A DNA stretch of 12,204 nucleotides, taken from the NCBI GenBank assembly GCA_003224995.1, contig QIAI01000077.1, positions 1 through 12,204 on the forward strand, in the 5' to 3' direction. The stretch comes from Acidobacteriota bacterium (GTDB taxonomy: Bacteria > Acidobacteriota > Terriglobia > Terriglobales > Acidobacteriaceae). Shown here piece after piece: positions 1-7,667 of this stretch. The notes under the pieces were generated by a model. That model did not search any database. It had not been told where the DNA came from and saw only the letters and a program-made list of their open reading frames with translations. Positions within the stretch are counted from its first letter, which is position 1, and every line of letters begins with the position of its first letter. The position numbers and the translations under genes are program-made.

Positions 1-405
1 ATCTTCGGGCATCTCCGAGCGATTTGCCTTGTAACCGTGGTACTGAATTTCCTGAAAGCTCTGCGTCTTCAGATCGAACTTGCGTACCGTGGTGATGGTG
101 CTGGCTTCCTGATCTCGAAACGTCTTTCCGCCTACATCGAAAACGGCCGCAAGATATTCCGGCGAAAAATCTTCCCGCAGTTTACGCAGCATGTTGACGA
201 AGACGTAGATCGCGGCGGTGGGCAGCCCCGTGCGGGTAGACATCGGCCGCTGGCGCGCCATCGCATGATAGGCGCGGAAGATGAACGACATCGTGTCGAT
301 CAAAAAAACCCGGTCTTTCACTCCCGCCGGTACTACGGGAACAGAGACCGGCCCTGACGCCGACGAGGGCGCAGACTTCAACGAAGCTGATTTGCGAGGA
401 GGCAA
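1..405 (-). CDS. polA: DNA polymerase I, N-terminal part of the 5'-3' exonuclease domain (runs off the left edge)
   Basis: Reading leftward, the frame encodes the start of the PolA 5'-3' exonuclease (flap nuclease) domain, used in Okazaki-fragment processing and repair. Seen: FLIDTMSFIFRAYHAM (about residues 34-49), matching the metal-binding Asp segment and the Y-R-A-Y-H motif of the family; STRTGLPTAAIYVFVNMLRKL (about 56-76); an AAVFD segment; then KTFRD and YKANRSEMPED, which correspond to the base of the helical arch. Between TFRD and YKANR there are about 26 residues where E. coli PolA has about 5, so the domain carries an insert of about 21 residues. No ATG lies upstream of the conserved part. 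The frame is closed by stops at 409-411 and 415-417, so the start is TTG 403-405, TTG 379-381 or GTG 319-321. I use the longest, whose first 30 residues are low in complexity and unconserved. The polymerase domain lies outside the window. It is the third gene of a leftward gltX-selB-polA run. Confidence 0.87.
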   Translation of the reverse strand, partial: MPPRKSASLKSAPSSASGPVSVPVVPAGVKDRVFLIDTMSFIFRAYHAMARQRPMSTRTGLPTAAIYVFVNMLRKLREDFSPEYLAAVFDVGGKTFRDQEASTITTVRKFDLKTQSFQEIQYHGYKANRSEMPED

Positions 406-525
406 TATTCAATTTTAACAGCTGCAGGACTGAGCAACGGGACAGCGCAGACCAGGGCCGCTTTTCTGCAGGTCGCGACGAACTCGCTCTTCAAGTGGAG
501 ACAGCGGAACTCGCGTCCTCAGCTC

Positions 526-2427
526 CTACAAAATCAACCGAGCGTCGCCAACTCGCCGGGTAACCCGTTCCCGGTCAAGATATTCGAGCAGCGGGATGGC
601 ATATTTCCGGCTCACACCCGTCAATTCCTTGAATTTGCCGACATCGATGTTGGCCGACTTCGCTTTGTAAGCCGCGAGCTGCTTGCGCAATTCCTGCAGC
701 GCCGATTGGTGAAATACCAATTCTTCCGAAATCTTGATCAACACTTTGTCGCGCAAAAGCAGGGTAACAATTTTTGCCGCGCGTGCCTTGTCGAGCTTTA
801 ATCCAGCGAGCACGCTGCAGAGTGCCGGTACTTGCAAGCCCGCGGATGAAAACGCCTGCTCGATAATCTTCTTCGATTCGGCTTCCTCATCCTTCATGAC
901 CACACCACGACCAGGCAAATGCACAAGCTCGCCCGCAATTTCGAGTTTCTTTTCGTGCGCAAGTTGTCCGACAATCGCCCCGAACACTTCAGGTGCAGCT
1001 CGTACCTTTTCGCGCAAGGCTTCTTTGCCCATCCCGGCCACCAACGGATTGCCCTGGTGGAACTCCTCGACCGCCCGCAAGATGGAGCGCTTCAGGTCTG
1101 CTGCCGCCGGAGCATGGATGTAGGCACCTGCCAGACGCAACACGCTCTGCGCCAGGCTGCGGCTGAACAGAATTCCCTCGAGAACAGCTTCGCGAAGTCC
1201 GGTCTCAGCGGTAAGCTGCGCTGACGTGATCGCTGCCTGGCCGCGCCTGGCAACCCGCGCCCGAATCACAGATGCAGCTTCCCCGGTGTCGAATCCTTTC
1301 AGGAAGGGCAATACGAAACTCTTCTTCGCGCGCGCCAGTGGGGCAGCATCAAGAACGGTTCCCCCTCCTATGGTCTCGAGCGGTGAAAACTGCCGCATGA
1401 TGAAGCGGTCCCCGGGCAGCAGCAAAGTGGGTTCGTTCAGGCGCAGCTGTGCGTAGGCAGTCTGTCCGGGCTTTACGCTCTTCTCTTCATAGAGCGCGAC
1501 TTCCGCAATGATTTCAGACGTGTAGGAGTGCAGGTGAACGCGGGCACGCTCTTTGAGCGGCTTAGCGGAAGGCAACAGCGACAAGGAGACATCGAGCCGC
1601 GTTGTCGCTCCGAAGGTCGCGGCGGGAGCCAATATCATGCCTCGCGCAAGGTCCTCCACCGTGACCCCGGCGAGATTCAACGCGGTACGCTGCCCTGCGA
1701 TGGCCTGCTCGGCTGATGCCCCATGCACTTGCACACCGCGCACCCGTACGCGCCTCCCGCTCGGAAATACTTCCAGTTCGTCTTCCTTACGGATGGTCCC
1801 CGCCACCAGCGTTCCCGTGACCACCGTGCCGAATCCCTTCATCGTAAACACGCGATCGATGGGCAGTCGCGCCAGCGCAGCCGGATCCTTCGCAGGAACT
1901 TCAGTCGCCACTTCGGCGAGCGCGTCCTTCAGCTGCGGCAGCCCAGCGCCGGTAAGCGAACTGACAGCCACGATGGGCGAATGAGCCGGATCAAGAAAGG
2001 ATCCGCGCAGGAACTCCTCTACTTCAACGCGAACAACGTCCAGAGTCTCGGCATCGACCGCGTCGGCCTTCGTGAGCACCGTAATTCCCCGGCGCACCGC
2101 CAACAGGCGACAGATATCGAAGTGCTCGCGGGTCTGCGGCTTGATGGATTCGTCGGCGGCGATAATCAGCAGTACCAGATCGATGCCTCCAACCCCAGCC
2201 AGCATATTGCGTATGAAGCGTTCATGGCCGGGTACATCGACGAATCCAATTCGTAGCTTTTCGCCATTGACAGCCGAGAGTTCCAGATTGGCGAAGCCGA
2301 TATCGATGCTGATGCCGCGGCGCTTTTCCTCTTCCAACCGGTCGGCATCAATGCCGGTTAGGGCCTTCACCAGCGCAGTCTTGCCATGGTCGATGTGCCC
2401 GGCTGTGCCCACAATGACGGATTTCAT
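526..2427 (-). CDS. selB: Selenocysteine-specific translation elongation factor SelB
   Basis: This 633-residue protein is a translational GTPase that carries Sec-tRNA(Sec) to the ribosome at UGA codons followed by a SECIS hairpin. Seen: G1 loop GTAGHIDHGKT (residues 7-17), switch I region RRGISIDIGFANL, G3 DVPGHE (64-69), G4 TKAD (119-122, in place of the usual NKxD, a variation known in SelB). Beta-barrel domains 2 and 3 follow (for example FTMKGFGTVVTGTL). The C-terminus holds the winged-helix repeats that distinguish SelB from EF-Tu. The last one, ending FKELTGVSRKYAIPLLEYLD, is the SECIS-binding type. Length is normal (E. coli is about 614). It starts at ATG 2425-2427, 47 bases after gltX. 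No Shine-Dalgarno is seen, but a TATACT box lies 9 bases upstream. selA, selD, selC and selenoprotein genes are not in the window, so they should be elsewhere in the genome. Confidence 0.97.
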   Translation of the reverse strand: MKSVIVGTAGHIDHGKTALVKALTGIDADRLEEEKRRGISIDIGFANLELSAVNGEKLRIGFVDVPGHERFIRNMLAGVGGIDLVLLIIAADESIKPQTREHFDICRLLAVRRGITVLTKADAVDAETLDVVRVEVEEFLRGSFLDPAHSPIVAVSSLTGAGLPQLKDALAEVATEVPAKDPAALARLPIDRVFTMKGFGTVVTGTLVAGTIRKEDELEVFPSGRRVRVRGVQVHGASAEQAIAGQRTALNLAGVTVEDLARGMILAPAATFGATTRLDVSLSLLPSAKPLKERARVHLHSYTSEIIAEVALYEEKSVKPGQTAYAQLRLNEPTLLLPGDRFIMRQFSPLETIGGGTVLDAAPLARAKKSFVLPFLKGFDTGEAASVIRARVARRGQAAITSAQLTAETGLREAVLEGILFSRSLAQSVLRLAGAYIHAPAAADLKRSILRAVEEFHQGNPLVAGMGKEALREKVRAAPEVFGAIVGQLAHEKKLEIAGELVHLPGRGVVMKDEEAESKKIIEQAFSSAGLQVPALCSVLAGLKLDKARAAKIVTLLLRDKVLIKISEELVFHQSALQELRKQLAAYKAKSANIDVGKFKELTGVSRKYAIPLLEYLDRERVTRRVGDARLIL

Positions 2428-2474
2428 TGTGTGATCAGTATAGAAGCCAACAGGTCGGATGCGACTGCAACAGC

Positions 2475-3974
2475 TTATTGCAACTTGGCAATGGCTGAGT
2501 CGATCCGCTGCAGCGTCTTTTCCCGGCCTAGAACTTCCAGCGTCTCAAACAAGGGAGGTGCGTTCTTCCGGCCGCAAGCCGCCACCCGAATGGGCTGGAA
2601 CATCTGTCCCGCTTTAAGCCCGAGTTCCTGGGCGGCGGTGCGCAGCGCCTGATCGAGCGGATCGTGTTTGAATTCCACACCTGCCAGTACGGACCGAGCC
2701 TTTTCCAGAACTTTTCCAGCCATGGCAGCGTCACCCTTTTGCGGGATCAATTCAGCCGGATCGTACTGGGGCAGTTGGTCGAGGAAGAAGAAATCGGCGG
2801 CCGTCAGCACATCACGCAGCAACTTGATGCGCTCGCGAATGAGCGGGGTAATGCGCAGCATCTGCGCTTCCGTGAGGTTGTGCCCGGCCCCGCGCACGAT
2901 GGGCAACAATCGCGCGCCGAGCTCTTCCACCGGCAAAGCGCGGATGTGCTCCGCGTTCAGCCACACGGCCTTAGGATCAAACATCTCCTCCGGAGTGGGT
3001 GCCGGCTCTTTGAAATTCACCACAGCGTTGGCGCGATTGATGCCTTCCAGCGTGAACAACTCCTGCAGCTCGGCTAGCGACATCTGCTCGCGGTCGTTCT
3101 TGGGTGACCACCCAAGCAGGCAGAGGAAATTGATGAACGCTGCGGCAAGGAAGCCGGCGTCGCGATAGCTTGTGACACTGACGATGGGACCGTGCCGGCG
3201 CTTCGAAAGTTTGGTGCCGTCCGGTGCGACCAGCAGCGGCAAATGGGCGAAGCTGGGCAGTTGCGCCGCGAGGGCATTGAAGATCAGCACATGCTTGAAG
3301 GTGTTGCTGAGGTGATCCTGGCCACGGATGATGTGCGTGATGCGGAGGTCGGCATCGTCCGCGCACGAGGCGAGGTGATAGGTCGGCATGCCATCGGAGC
3401 GGAGTAAGGCGAAGTCCTCGACATCCGAAGCGAGCTTTCGCTGTTCGCCATAGACGGCGTCCGTGAAGCGGATCTCGTCGACGCTTTGGCGAGGCACCAG
3501 AAAGCGGAGAGCAAAAGGTTCTCCTGCAGCGGCCCGGCGATCGCTTTCTTCGCGAGATAGTTCACGCATTCCAGGATTGAAAAGCCAGGTGCCTTGCGCC
3601 CCGGATTTTTCCGCGTCCCCGGTGTGAGCCGGGGTGAAATCCCGGTAGGCCAAGCCGCGCTCGAAGATCGCCCACGCAGCTTTCTGATGGAGATCCAATC
3701 GATCAGATTGCTTGTATTCCTCGTCCCAGCCGAGGTTGACCCATTTCAGACCTTCAAAGATGGATTGCACGGACGCCTCGGTATTGCGCTTCACGTCGGT
3801 ATCGTCGAGGCGCAGAACCATGGTGCCAGCTTTGCTGCGGGCGTACAGCCAGTTGAAAATGAAGGTGCGCGCGCTACCTACGTGCAGGAAGCCCGTGGGA
3901 GAAGGAGCAAAACGCACCCGAGGCGCTGAAGACGATAAGTCTTCCTTTTTGAGGGCAATAGAAGGGTCCGGCAT
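2475..3974 (-). CDS. gltX: Glutamate--tRNA ligase (GluRS)
   Basis: A class I aminoacyl-tRNA synthetase of 499 residues that charges tRNA(Glu) in the cytoplasm. Seen: RFAPSPTGFLHVGSART (21-37) with the HIGH-type motif HVGS (31-34); LRLDDTDVKRNT; the tRNA-acceptor segment including HIIRGQDHLSNT; and KMSKS-type KLSKR (255-259) followed by RHG. The C-terminal anticodon-binding half includes PLIRERIKLL and QMFQPIRVA. Two features depart from the E. coli enzyme: the region after AYRDF lacks the CxC zinc ligands, and about 13 extra residues (KEPAPTPEEMF and neighbours) sit between AVVNF and DPKAVWLN. Absence of zinc is common outside proteobacteria. Whether the enzyme is discriminating or also charges tRNA(Gln) cannot be told here, since neither glnS nor gatCAB is in view. 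It is the first gene of the leftward cluster and diverges from the c-di-GMP enzyme gene. Confidence 0.97.
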   Translation of the reverse strand: MPDPSIALKKEDLSSSAPRVRFAPSPTGFLHVGSARTFIFNWLYARSKAGTMVLRLDDTDVKRNTEASVQSIFEGLKWVNLGWDEEYKQSDRLDLHQKAAWAIFERGLAYRDFTPAHTGDAEKSGAQGTWLFNPGMRELSREESDRRAAAGEPFALRFLVPRQSVDEIRFTDAVYGEQRKLASDVEDFALLRSDGMPTYHLASCADDADLRITHIIRGQDHLSNTFKHVLIFNALAAQLPSFAHLPLLVAPDGTKLSKRRHGPIVSVTSYRDAGFLAAAFINFLCLLGWSPKNDREQMSLAELQELFTLEGINRANAVVNFKEPAPTPEEMFDPKAVWLNAEHIRALPVEELGARLLPIVRGAGHNLTEAQMLRITPLIRERIKLLRDVLTAADFFFLDQLPQYDPAELIPQKGDAAMAGKVLEKARSVLAGVEFKHDPLDQALRTAAQELGLKAGQMFQPIRVAACGRKNAPPLFETLEVLGREKTLQRIDSAIAKLQ

Positions 3975-3983
3975 GAAGATTTC

Positions 3984-4013
3984 ATGTTACGGGGTGGTTA
4001 AAACAGGCGTCAA
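3984..4013 (-). promoter_or_regulatory. Candidate sigma70-type promoter for gltX-selB-polA
   Basis: On the minus strand, TTGACG (4013-4008, 5 of 6 to the -35 consensus) is followed after 18 bases by TAACAT (3989-3984, 4 of 6 to the -10 consensus). The -10 box ends only 9 bases before the gltX ATG, so a transcript from it would have almost no 5' leader. This fits the absence of a Shine-Dalgarno site. Assigned by eye from consensus only. Confidence 0.45.
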
Positions 4014-4138
4014 GCGATCCCCTGGTCGTTTCCGGAGTTGCAAGTGCGGGGCACTGGTTCCACACCCCCTGTACTGAAATCATATTGAGTTTGTTAGTAA
4101 GCCTGTGAAACGATGGATAGCAAGTCCCCCATGTTGCT

Positions 4139-7100
4139 GTGGTCCAGTTGTCCGAGCAGTGGTTGCGCGTCATGAACAGCCTCGCCACGAATATGGTCAT
4201 CCTTCCGGGGATTGTGGCCCTGCTGCTGTTCCTCGTCTTTACCTACCTTTACGAGCAAAGCCGACAACCCTACTTCCGCGCCTGGCAGTTGGGATGGGGC
4301 GCCTACTCCCTGCATTTCGGGCTGGACGCGTGGAACTCCTATCACGACCCCTCGGCGTGGGTCTACCTGGCGAGTTCCCTGCTGATTGTTCTGATGGCGC
4401 TCTGCTTGTTTGTGTCCACGCGGCTGATGCGGGAGCGATTCCGGCTGCGCTGGTACGACATAGCCATCGCTGTGGCAGGAGTCGGGCTGACTGTGTGGAG
4501 CCTGCGCACTCACATGGTGGCCGGCGTTTTCCAGAATGATCTTTCGGTCATCCCTCATTTGAGGCTGGAGCTGGGAACGGCGGCGCTGCTGCTGTACTGC
4601 TCCATGCGTTTCTACCTGTTCGCGCACCGGCGCAATTCGCTCGCATTCCGGATGCTGGCCCTCGCACTCGCCCTGTGGGGCGGACTCATGGCGGTCGGAC
4701 AATTGGTCAGTCCTTACTCAGAAGTTCTAGGAAATGCGGGACACATGCTGGGACCGCTTCCCCAGATGCTGCTCGGCATCGCCATGGTGATGGTGTTGTT
4801 CGAAAACGAGCGCAATGCGGTGCAGGAAAACGCGCTGGCATTCTCCACCTTGGGCGTCGATCCGCGCCGCCTGCTGGCCGCCGGGGAACTGGTCCCGAGC
4901 ATGACGGCGGTGCTCGATCGGCTGATCAATCCTTTGCCTACCCGACGAGCGGTGATCTGTATCGCCGAGCAATGGCGCGGAGTGTTGCCGTCGGTGCAGC
5001 GAGGGTTCTCGCCCGAACTGATTCAAAAACTGGAGAAGACCGGCGCCGGAGAATATATCTGTGAACTGGCGTATCGCCGCGGCGGATTCTTCACCTTCCG
5101 AAACGTCCCCGAAATGACCGAGCCCCTGCCGGCGTTTCCGGGAGGACAGTTTGAGGACTTTAAGCTGGTGCTGGAAGAGGAACACATCCGCCACCTGACG
5201 GCGGTCAGCTTACAGACACGGGAACACAACTTCGGGGTCATTCTTTTTCCGCACGCGGAATTGCGGGTTTTCGGATCGTCGAACTTGCGTCTGCTGATCG
5301 GACTGGCTCTGCAGATCGGGTTGACCCTGGAGAACTACGTCGTCATGCACGATGCCCTGCGACGTACGAAGGAATACGAACTGCTCACCCAGATCGGCCA
5401 GGCAATCAGTTCGCGCCTCGATCAGGACGAGGTGCTGCGCACCATTCAGAAAGAGCTGGGCCAGATTTTCGATACCAGCAACTTCTACATCGCGTTCCAG
5501 GAGAATGACGAAATCCGCTTCGAGTTAGAGACCGAGAAGCACCAAGTCCTCCCAAAGCGCTCGCGCAAAGTGAGCAACGGGTTGACCGAACTGATTATCC
5601 GTACCGGTCAAGCCCTGCTCATCCGTTCCGACCTGGAGAAGACGCGTGAGCGGCTGGGCATTGCCCAGATCAGCGGTCCGCCTGCGAAATGCTTCTGCGG
5701 CGCGCCCATCATGCTCGGGGGAAAGCCGGCGGGCGCAATGGTGGCGATGAACACCGAGCGTGAGTACGTTTTCCAGCAACGCGACCTGGAAGTGATGCAA
5801 ACCGCCGCCGGACAACTCTCAGTCGCCGTGGAAAACGCGCGTTTATTCGCCGAGGAACTGCGCCGCTCCCGCCAACTCAGTTTCCTGAACAGCATCTCGA
5901 AAACCGCAATCTCCAGCGAGGATGCCGAACAGATGCTGGCCGATATTGTGGCGGAGATTCAAAAGGCATTTCGCTTTGATCACATCGGTATCGGCATCCT
6001 CGACTACGTCACCAAGGATATCGAGATCAAGGCCGAAGCCGGGAGCACGGCGCAAGCTAAGGGAAAAAGGATCCCGCTGGGCGTCGGCATTGTGGGCCGT
6101 GTGGCCCGCAGCAATGAGCGGGCGTTGCTGCAGAACGCAGCCCAGGGGCAAGTCTCGGGTGTGCTCCCGGAGTCGCGTGCCGTATTGTGCATTCCCATCA
6201 CCTATGGCGAGTCTCTGTTGGGAGTCCTGAACGTGGAGAGCCGGGAGGAGAATGCCTTTTCGCCACAGGACGTGCTCATCATGAGCACGCTCGCCGACCT
6301 GCTGGCCACCGCGCTGCACAACGCATTCGTATTCCAGAAGCTGCAACAGCAATCCATTACCGATGGGCTCACCGGCATCAAAACCAGGCGCTTCTTCTGG
6401 GAAGCACTCTCGTCAGAGTGGAAGCGGGCCTCGCGTTCAGGACGCCCGTTCTCCGTCGTATTGATTGATCTGGACAAATTTAAAGAGGTGAACGATTCCT
6501 TCGGCCACTTGGAAGGCGATCTCGTGCTGGCACGGGTTGGGCGATTGCTCGAGCAAAGGTGCCGGCAATCCAACGTGGTAGCCCGCTACGGTGGCGATGA
6601 GTTCATCATTCTGATGCCCGAAACCGGCGTAGACCAGGCGCAAGCACTCGCGGAACGGCTGCGACTGTGGCTCGCACAAGACGCCATGCTGGCCGAACAC
6701 GCAATCACCGGGAGCTTCGGCGTAGCGAGCTATCCTTCCCACGGCTTTTCGGCGGAAGACATCATCCGGGTGGCGGACGCCGGCATGTACGCGGCGAAGC
6801 ACGAGGGCGGAAACCGCGTCTCCATGGCGGAAGAGTTTGGCGAAGGCGAGACCGTCGCGGCTCATCGTCAGCAGATGTCTAGCTTCATCGAGGGCTTTTT
6901 ACAGCGGGATCAGAGCGGCGCCGAGGATCTGGACGAGTTGACCGCCACTCTGCGCAGGCTGTGCGGAGAAGGCGAGCATTGCGATGTCCATGTGCTGAAA
7001 GAGTCGATCGAGGCCTTGTCGCGGGCAGCCGAATCGCGGGAGTTTCATGCCGCCGGCCACGGGGACATGGTCGCGCGTTACGCTGAACTGATCGGGCGGG

Positions 7101-7567
7101 CACTCGCTCTGCCCCCGGACGAGATCGTCGAACTGGGTTATGCCGGCCGAGTGCACGATGTTGGAAAAATCTTTGTGCCGGAGCGCATCGTCGCCAAAGC
7201 TGGGCCTTTGACCGACGCGGAGTTCGAGCTAATGAAATCGCATGCTCGGGTTGGAGCCGAAATCGTGGCCACCATCCCGGGAAGCGTGATGTTGCAGAAA
7301 GCTGTCGAGCACCATCACGAAGCGTTTGACGGCAGCGGCTACCCGAATGGTCTCCGGGGCGAAGAAATTCCCTTGTGGGGACGCATTCTCGCCTTAGCGG
7401 ATGCTTTTGTGAATATGACAACGGAACGTTCGTTCGCAGCCGCAAAGACCTCAGAACAGGCGCTGGCCGAGATCGAAAAACTCAGCGGCACTCGCTATGA
7501 CGGGATGCTGGTGCGAGTGCTGGCACGCCAGTTGAAGACGGGGAAAACGCCCAGTCTGGGAGACTGA
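4139..7567 (+). CDS. Membrane c-di-GMP enzyme: 7TM - three GAF-like modules - GGDEF - HD-GYP
   Basis: A 1142-residue membrane protein predicted both to make c-di-GMP from 2 GTP and to hydrolyse it. Seen in order: about seven hydrophobic helices (roughly 19-38, 46-63, 73-94, 106-123, 139-161, 169-190, 201-221); a weak GAF-like region (about 245-400); two clearer GAF modules (about 410-565 and 577-735), each opened by a helix of the type ELLTQIGQAISSRLD or LSFLNSISKTAISSED; a GGDEF domain from DGLTG (742), with metal-binding DLDKF (777-781), SFGHLEGD and active-site GGDEF (818-822); and HD-GYP, with HDVGK (from H1006), KSH, EHHHE, GYP (1067-1069) and LADAF. The HD metal ligands appear complete. 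The product-inhibition site normally reading RxxD five residues before GGDEF is RQSN (809-812), so its Asp is missing. The GTG start was kept because all 11 codons before ATG 4172 end in G or C. ATG 4172 is the alternative. The GAF ligand is unknown. Confidence 0.95.
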   Translation: MVQLSEQWLRVMNSLATNMVILPGIVALLLFLVFTYLYEQSRQPYFRAWQLGWGAYSLHFGLDAWNSYHDPSAWVYLASSLLIVLMALCLFVSTRLMRERFRLRWYDIAIAVAGVGLTVWSLRTHMVAGVFQNDLSVIPHLRLELGTAALLLYCSMRFYLFAHRRNSLAFRMLALALALWGGLMAVGQLVSPYSEVLGNAGHMLGPLPQMLLGIAMVMVLFENERNAVQENALAFSTLGVDPRRLLAAGELVPSMTAVLDRLINPLPTRRAVICIAEQWRGVLPSVQRGFSPELIQKLEKTGAGEYICELAYRRGGFFTFRNVPEMTEPLPAFPGGQFEDFKLVLEEEHIRHLTAVSLQTREHNFGVILFPHAELRVFGSSNLRLLIGLALQIGLTLENYVVMHDALRRTKEYELLTQIGQAISSRLDQDEVLRTIQKELGQIFDTSNFYIAFQENDEIRFELETEKHQVLPKRSRKVSNGLTELIIRTGQALLIRSDLEKTRERLGIAQISGPPAKCFCGAPIMLGGKPAGAMVAMNTEREYVFQQRDLEVMQTAAGQLSVAVENARLFAEELRRSRQLSFLNSISKTAISSEDAEQMLADIVAEIQKAFRFDHIGIGILDYVTKDIEIKAEAGSTAQAKGKRIPLGVGIVGRVARSNERALLQNAAQGQVSGVLPESRAVLCIPITYGESLLGVLNVESREENAFSPQDVLIMSTLADLLATALHNAFVFQKLQQQSITDGLTGIKTRRFFWEALSSEWKRASRSGRPFSVVLIDLDKFKEVNDSFGHLEGDLVLARVGRLLEQRCRQSNVVARYGGDEFIILMPETGVDQAQALAERLRLWLAQDAMLAEHAITGSFGVASYPSHGFSAEDIIRVADAGMYAAKHEGGNRVSMAEEFGEGETVAAHRQQMSSFIEGFLQRDQSGAEDLDELTATLRRLCGEGEHCDVHVLKESIEALSRAAESREFHAAGHGDMVARYAELIGRALALPPDEIVELGYAGRVHDVGKIFVPERIVAKAGPLTDAEFELMKSHARVGAEIVATIPGSVMLQKAVEHHHEAFDGSGYPNGLRGEEIPLWGRILALADAFVNMTTERSFAAAKTSEQALAEIEKLSGTRYDGMLVRVLARQLKTGKTPSLGD

Positions 7568-7667
7568 AAGTCCTCCGTCGTTCCCAGTTCGTAACCCGCG
7601 GCTCCTGGTTCCGCTGTCCCTCGCTCCCACTTGCAAATCCGCACCACGAGACCTGAAACTATTCAGC

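Noticed and set aside
182..412. Overlapping leftward frame starting TTG at 412, beside the polA start
   Set aside because: It is out of frame with the conserved PolA exonuclease sequence, and its translation is Arg/Cys/Ser-rich nonsense.
406..525. Possible tRNA(Sec) gene in the gap next to selB
   Set aside because: I looked for a TCA-anticodon loop, a GTTCRA-type T-arm and an acceptor stem on both strands and found no consistent cloverleaf.
4113..4175. 20-codon upstream frame (ATG 4113) ending in an ATGA overlap with ATG 4172 of the c-di-GMP enzyme
   Set aside because: It could be a coupling leader, but it has no ribosome site and its peptide is unremarkable. The GTG 4139 start is at least as plausible.
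4094..4702. 202-codon open frame on the minus strand opposite the c-di-GMP enzyme
   Set aside because: Rich in Gln, His, Arg and Pro with no motif. It is the antisense shadow of a confidently identified membrane region.
6885..7445. 186-codon open frame on the minus strand opposite the HD-GYP domain
   Set aside because: Arg/Pro-rich low-complexity composition typical of antisense frames in GC-rich genes; the + strand holds clear catalytic motifs.
7556..7587. Hairpin CTGGG...CCCAG spanning the stop codon of the c-di-GMP enzyme
   Set aside because: The stem is short, with an interrupted inner part and no following T-run, so I do not call it a terminator.
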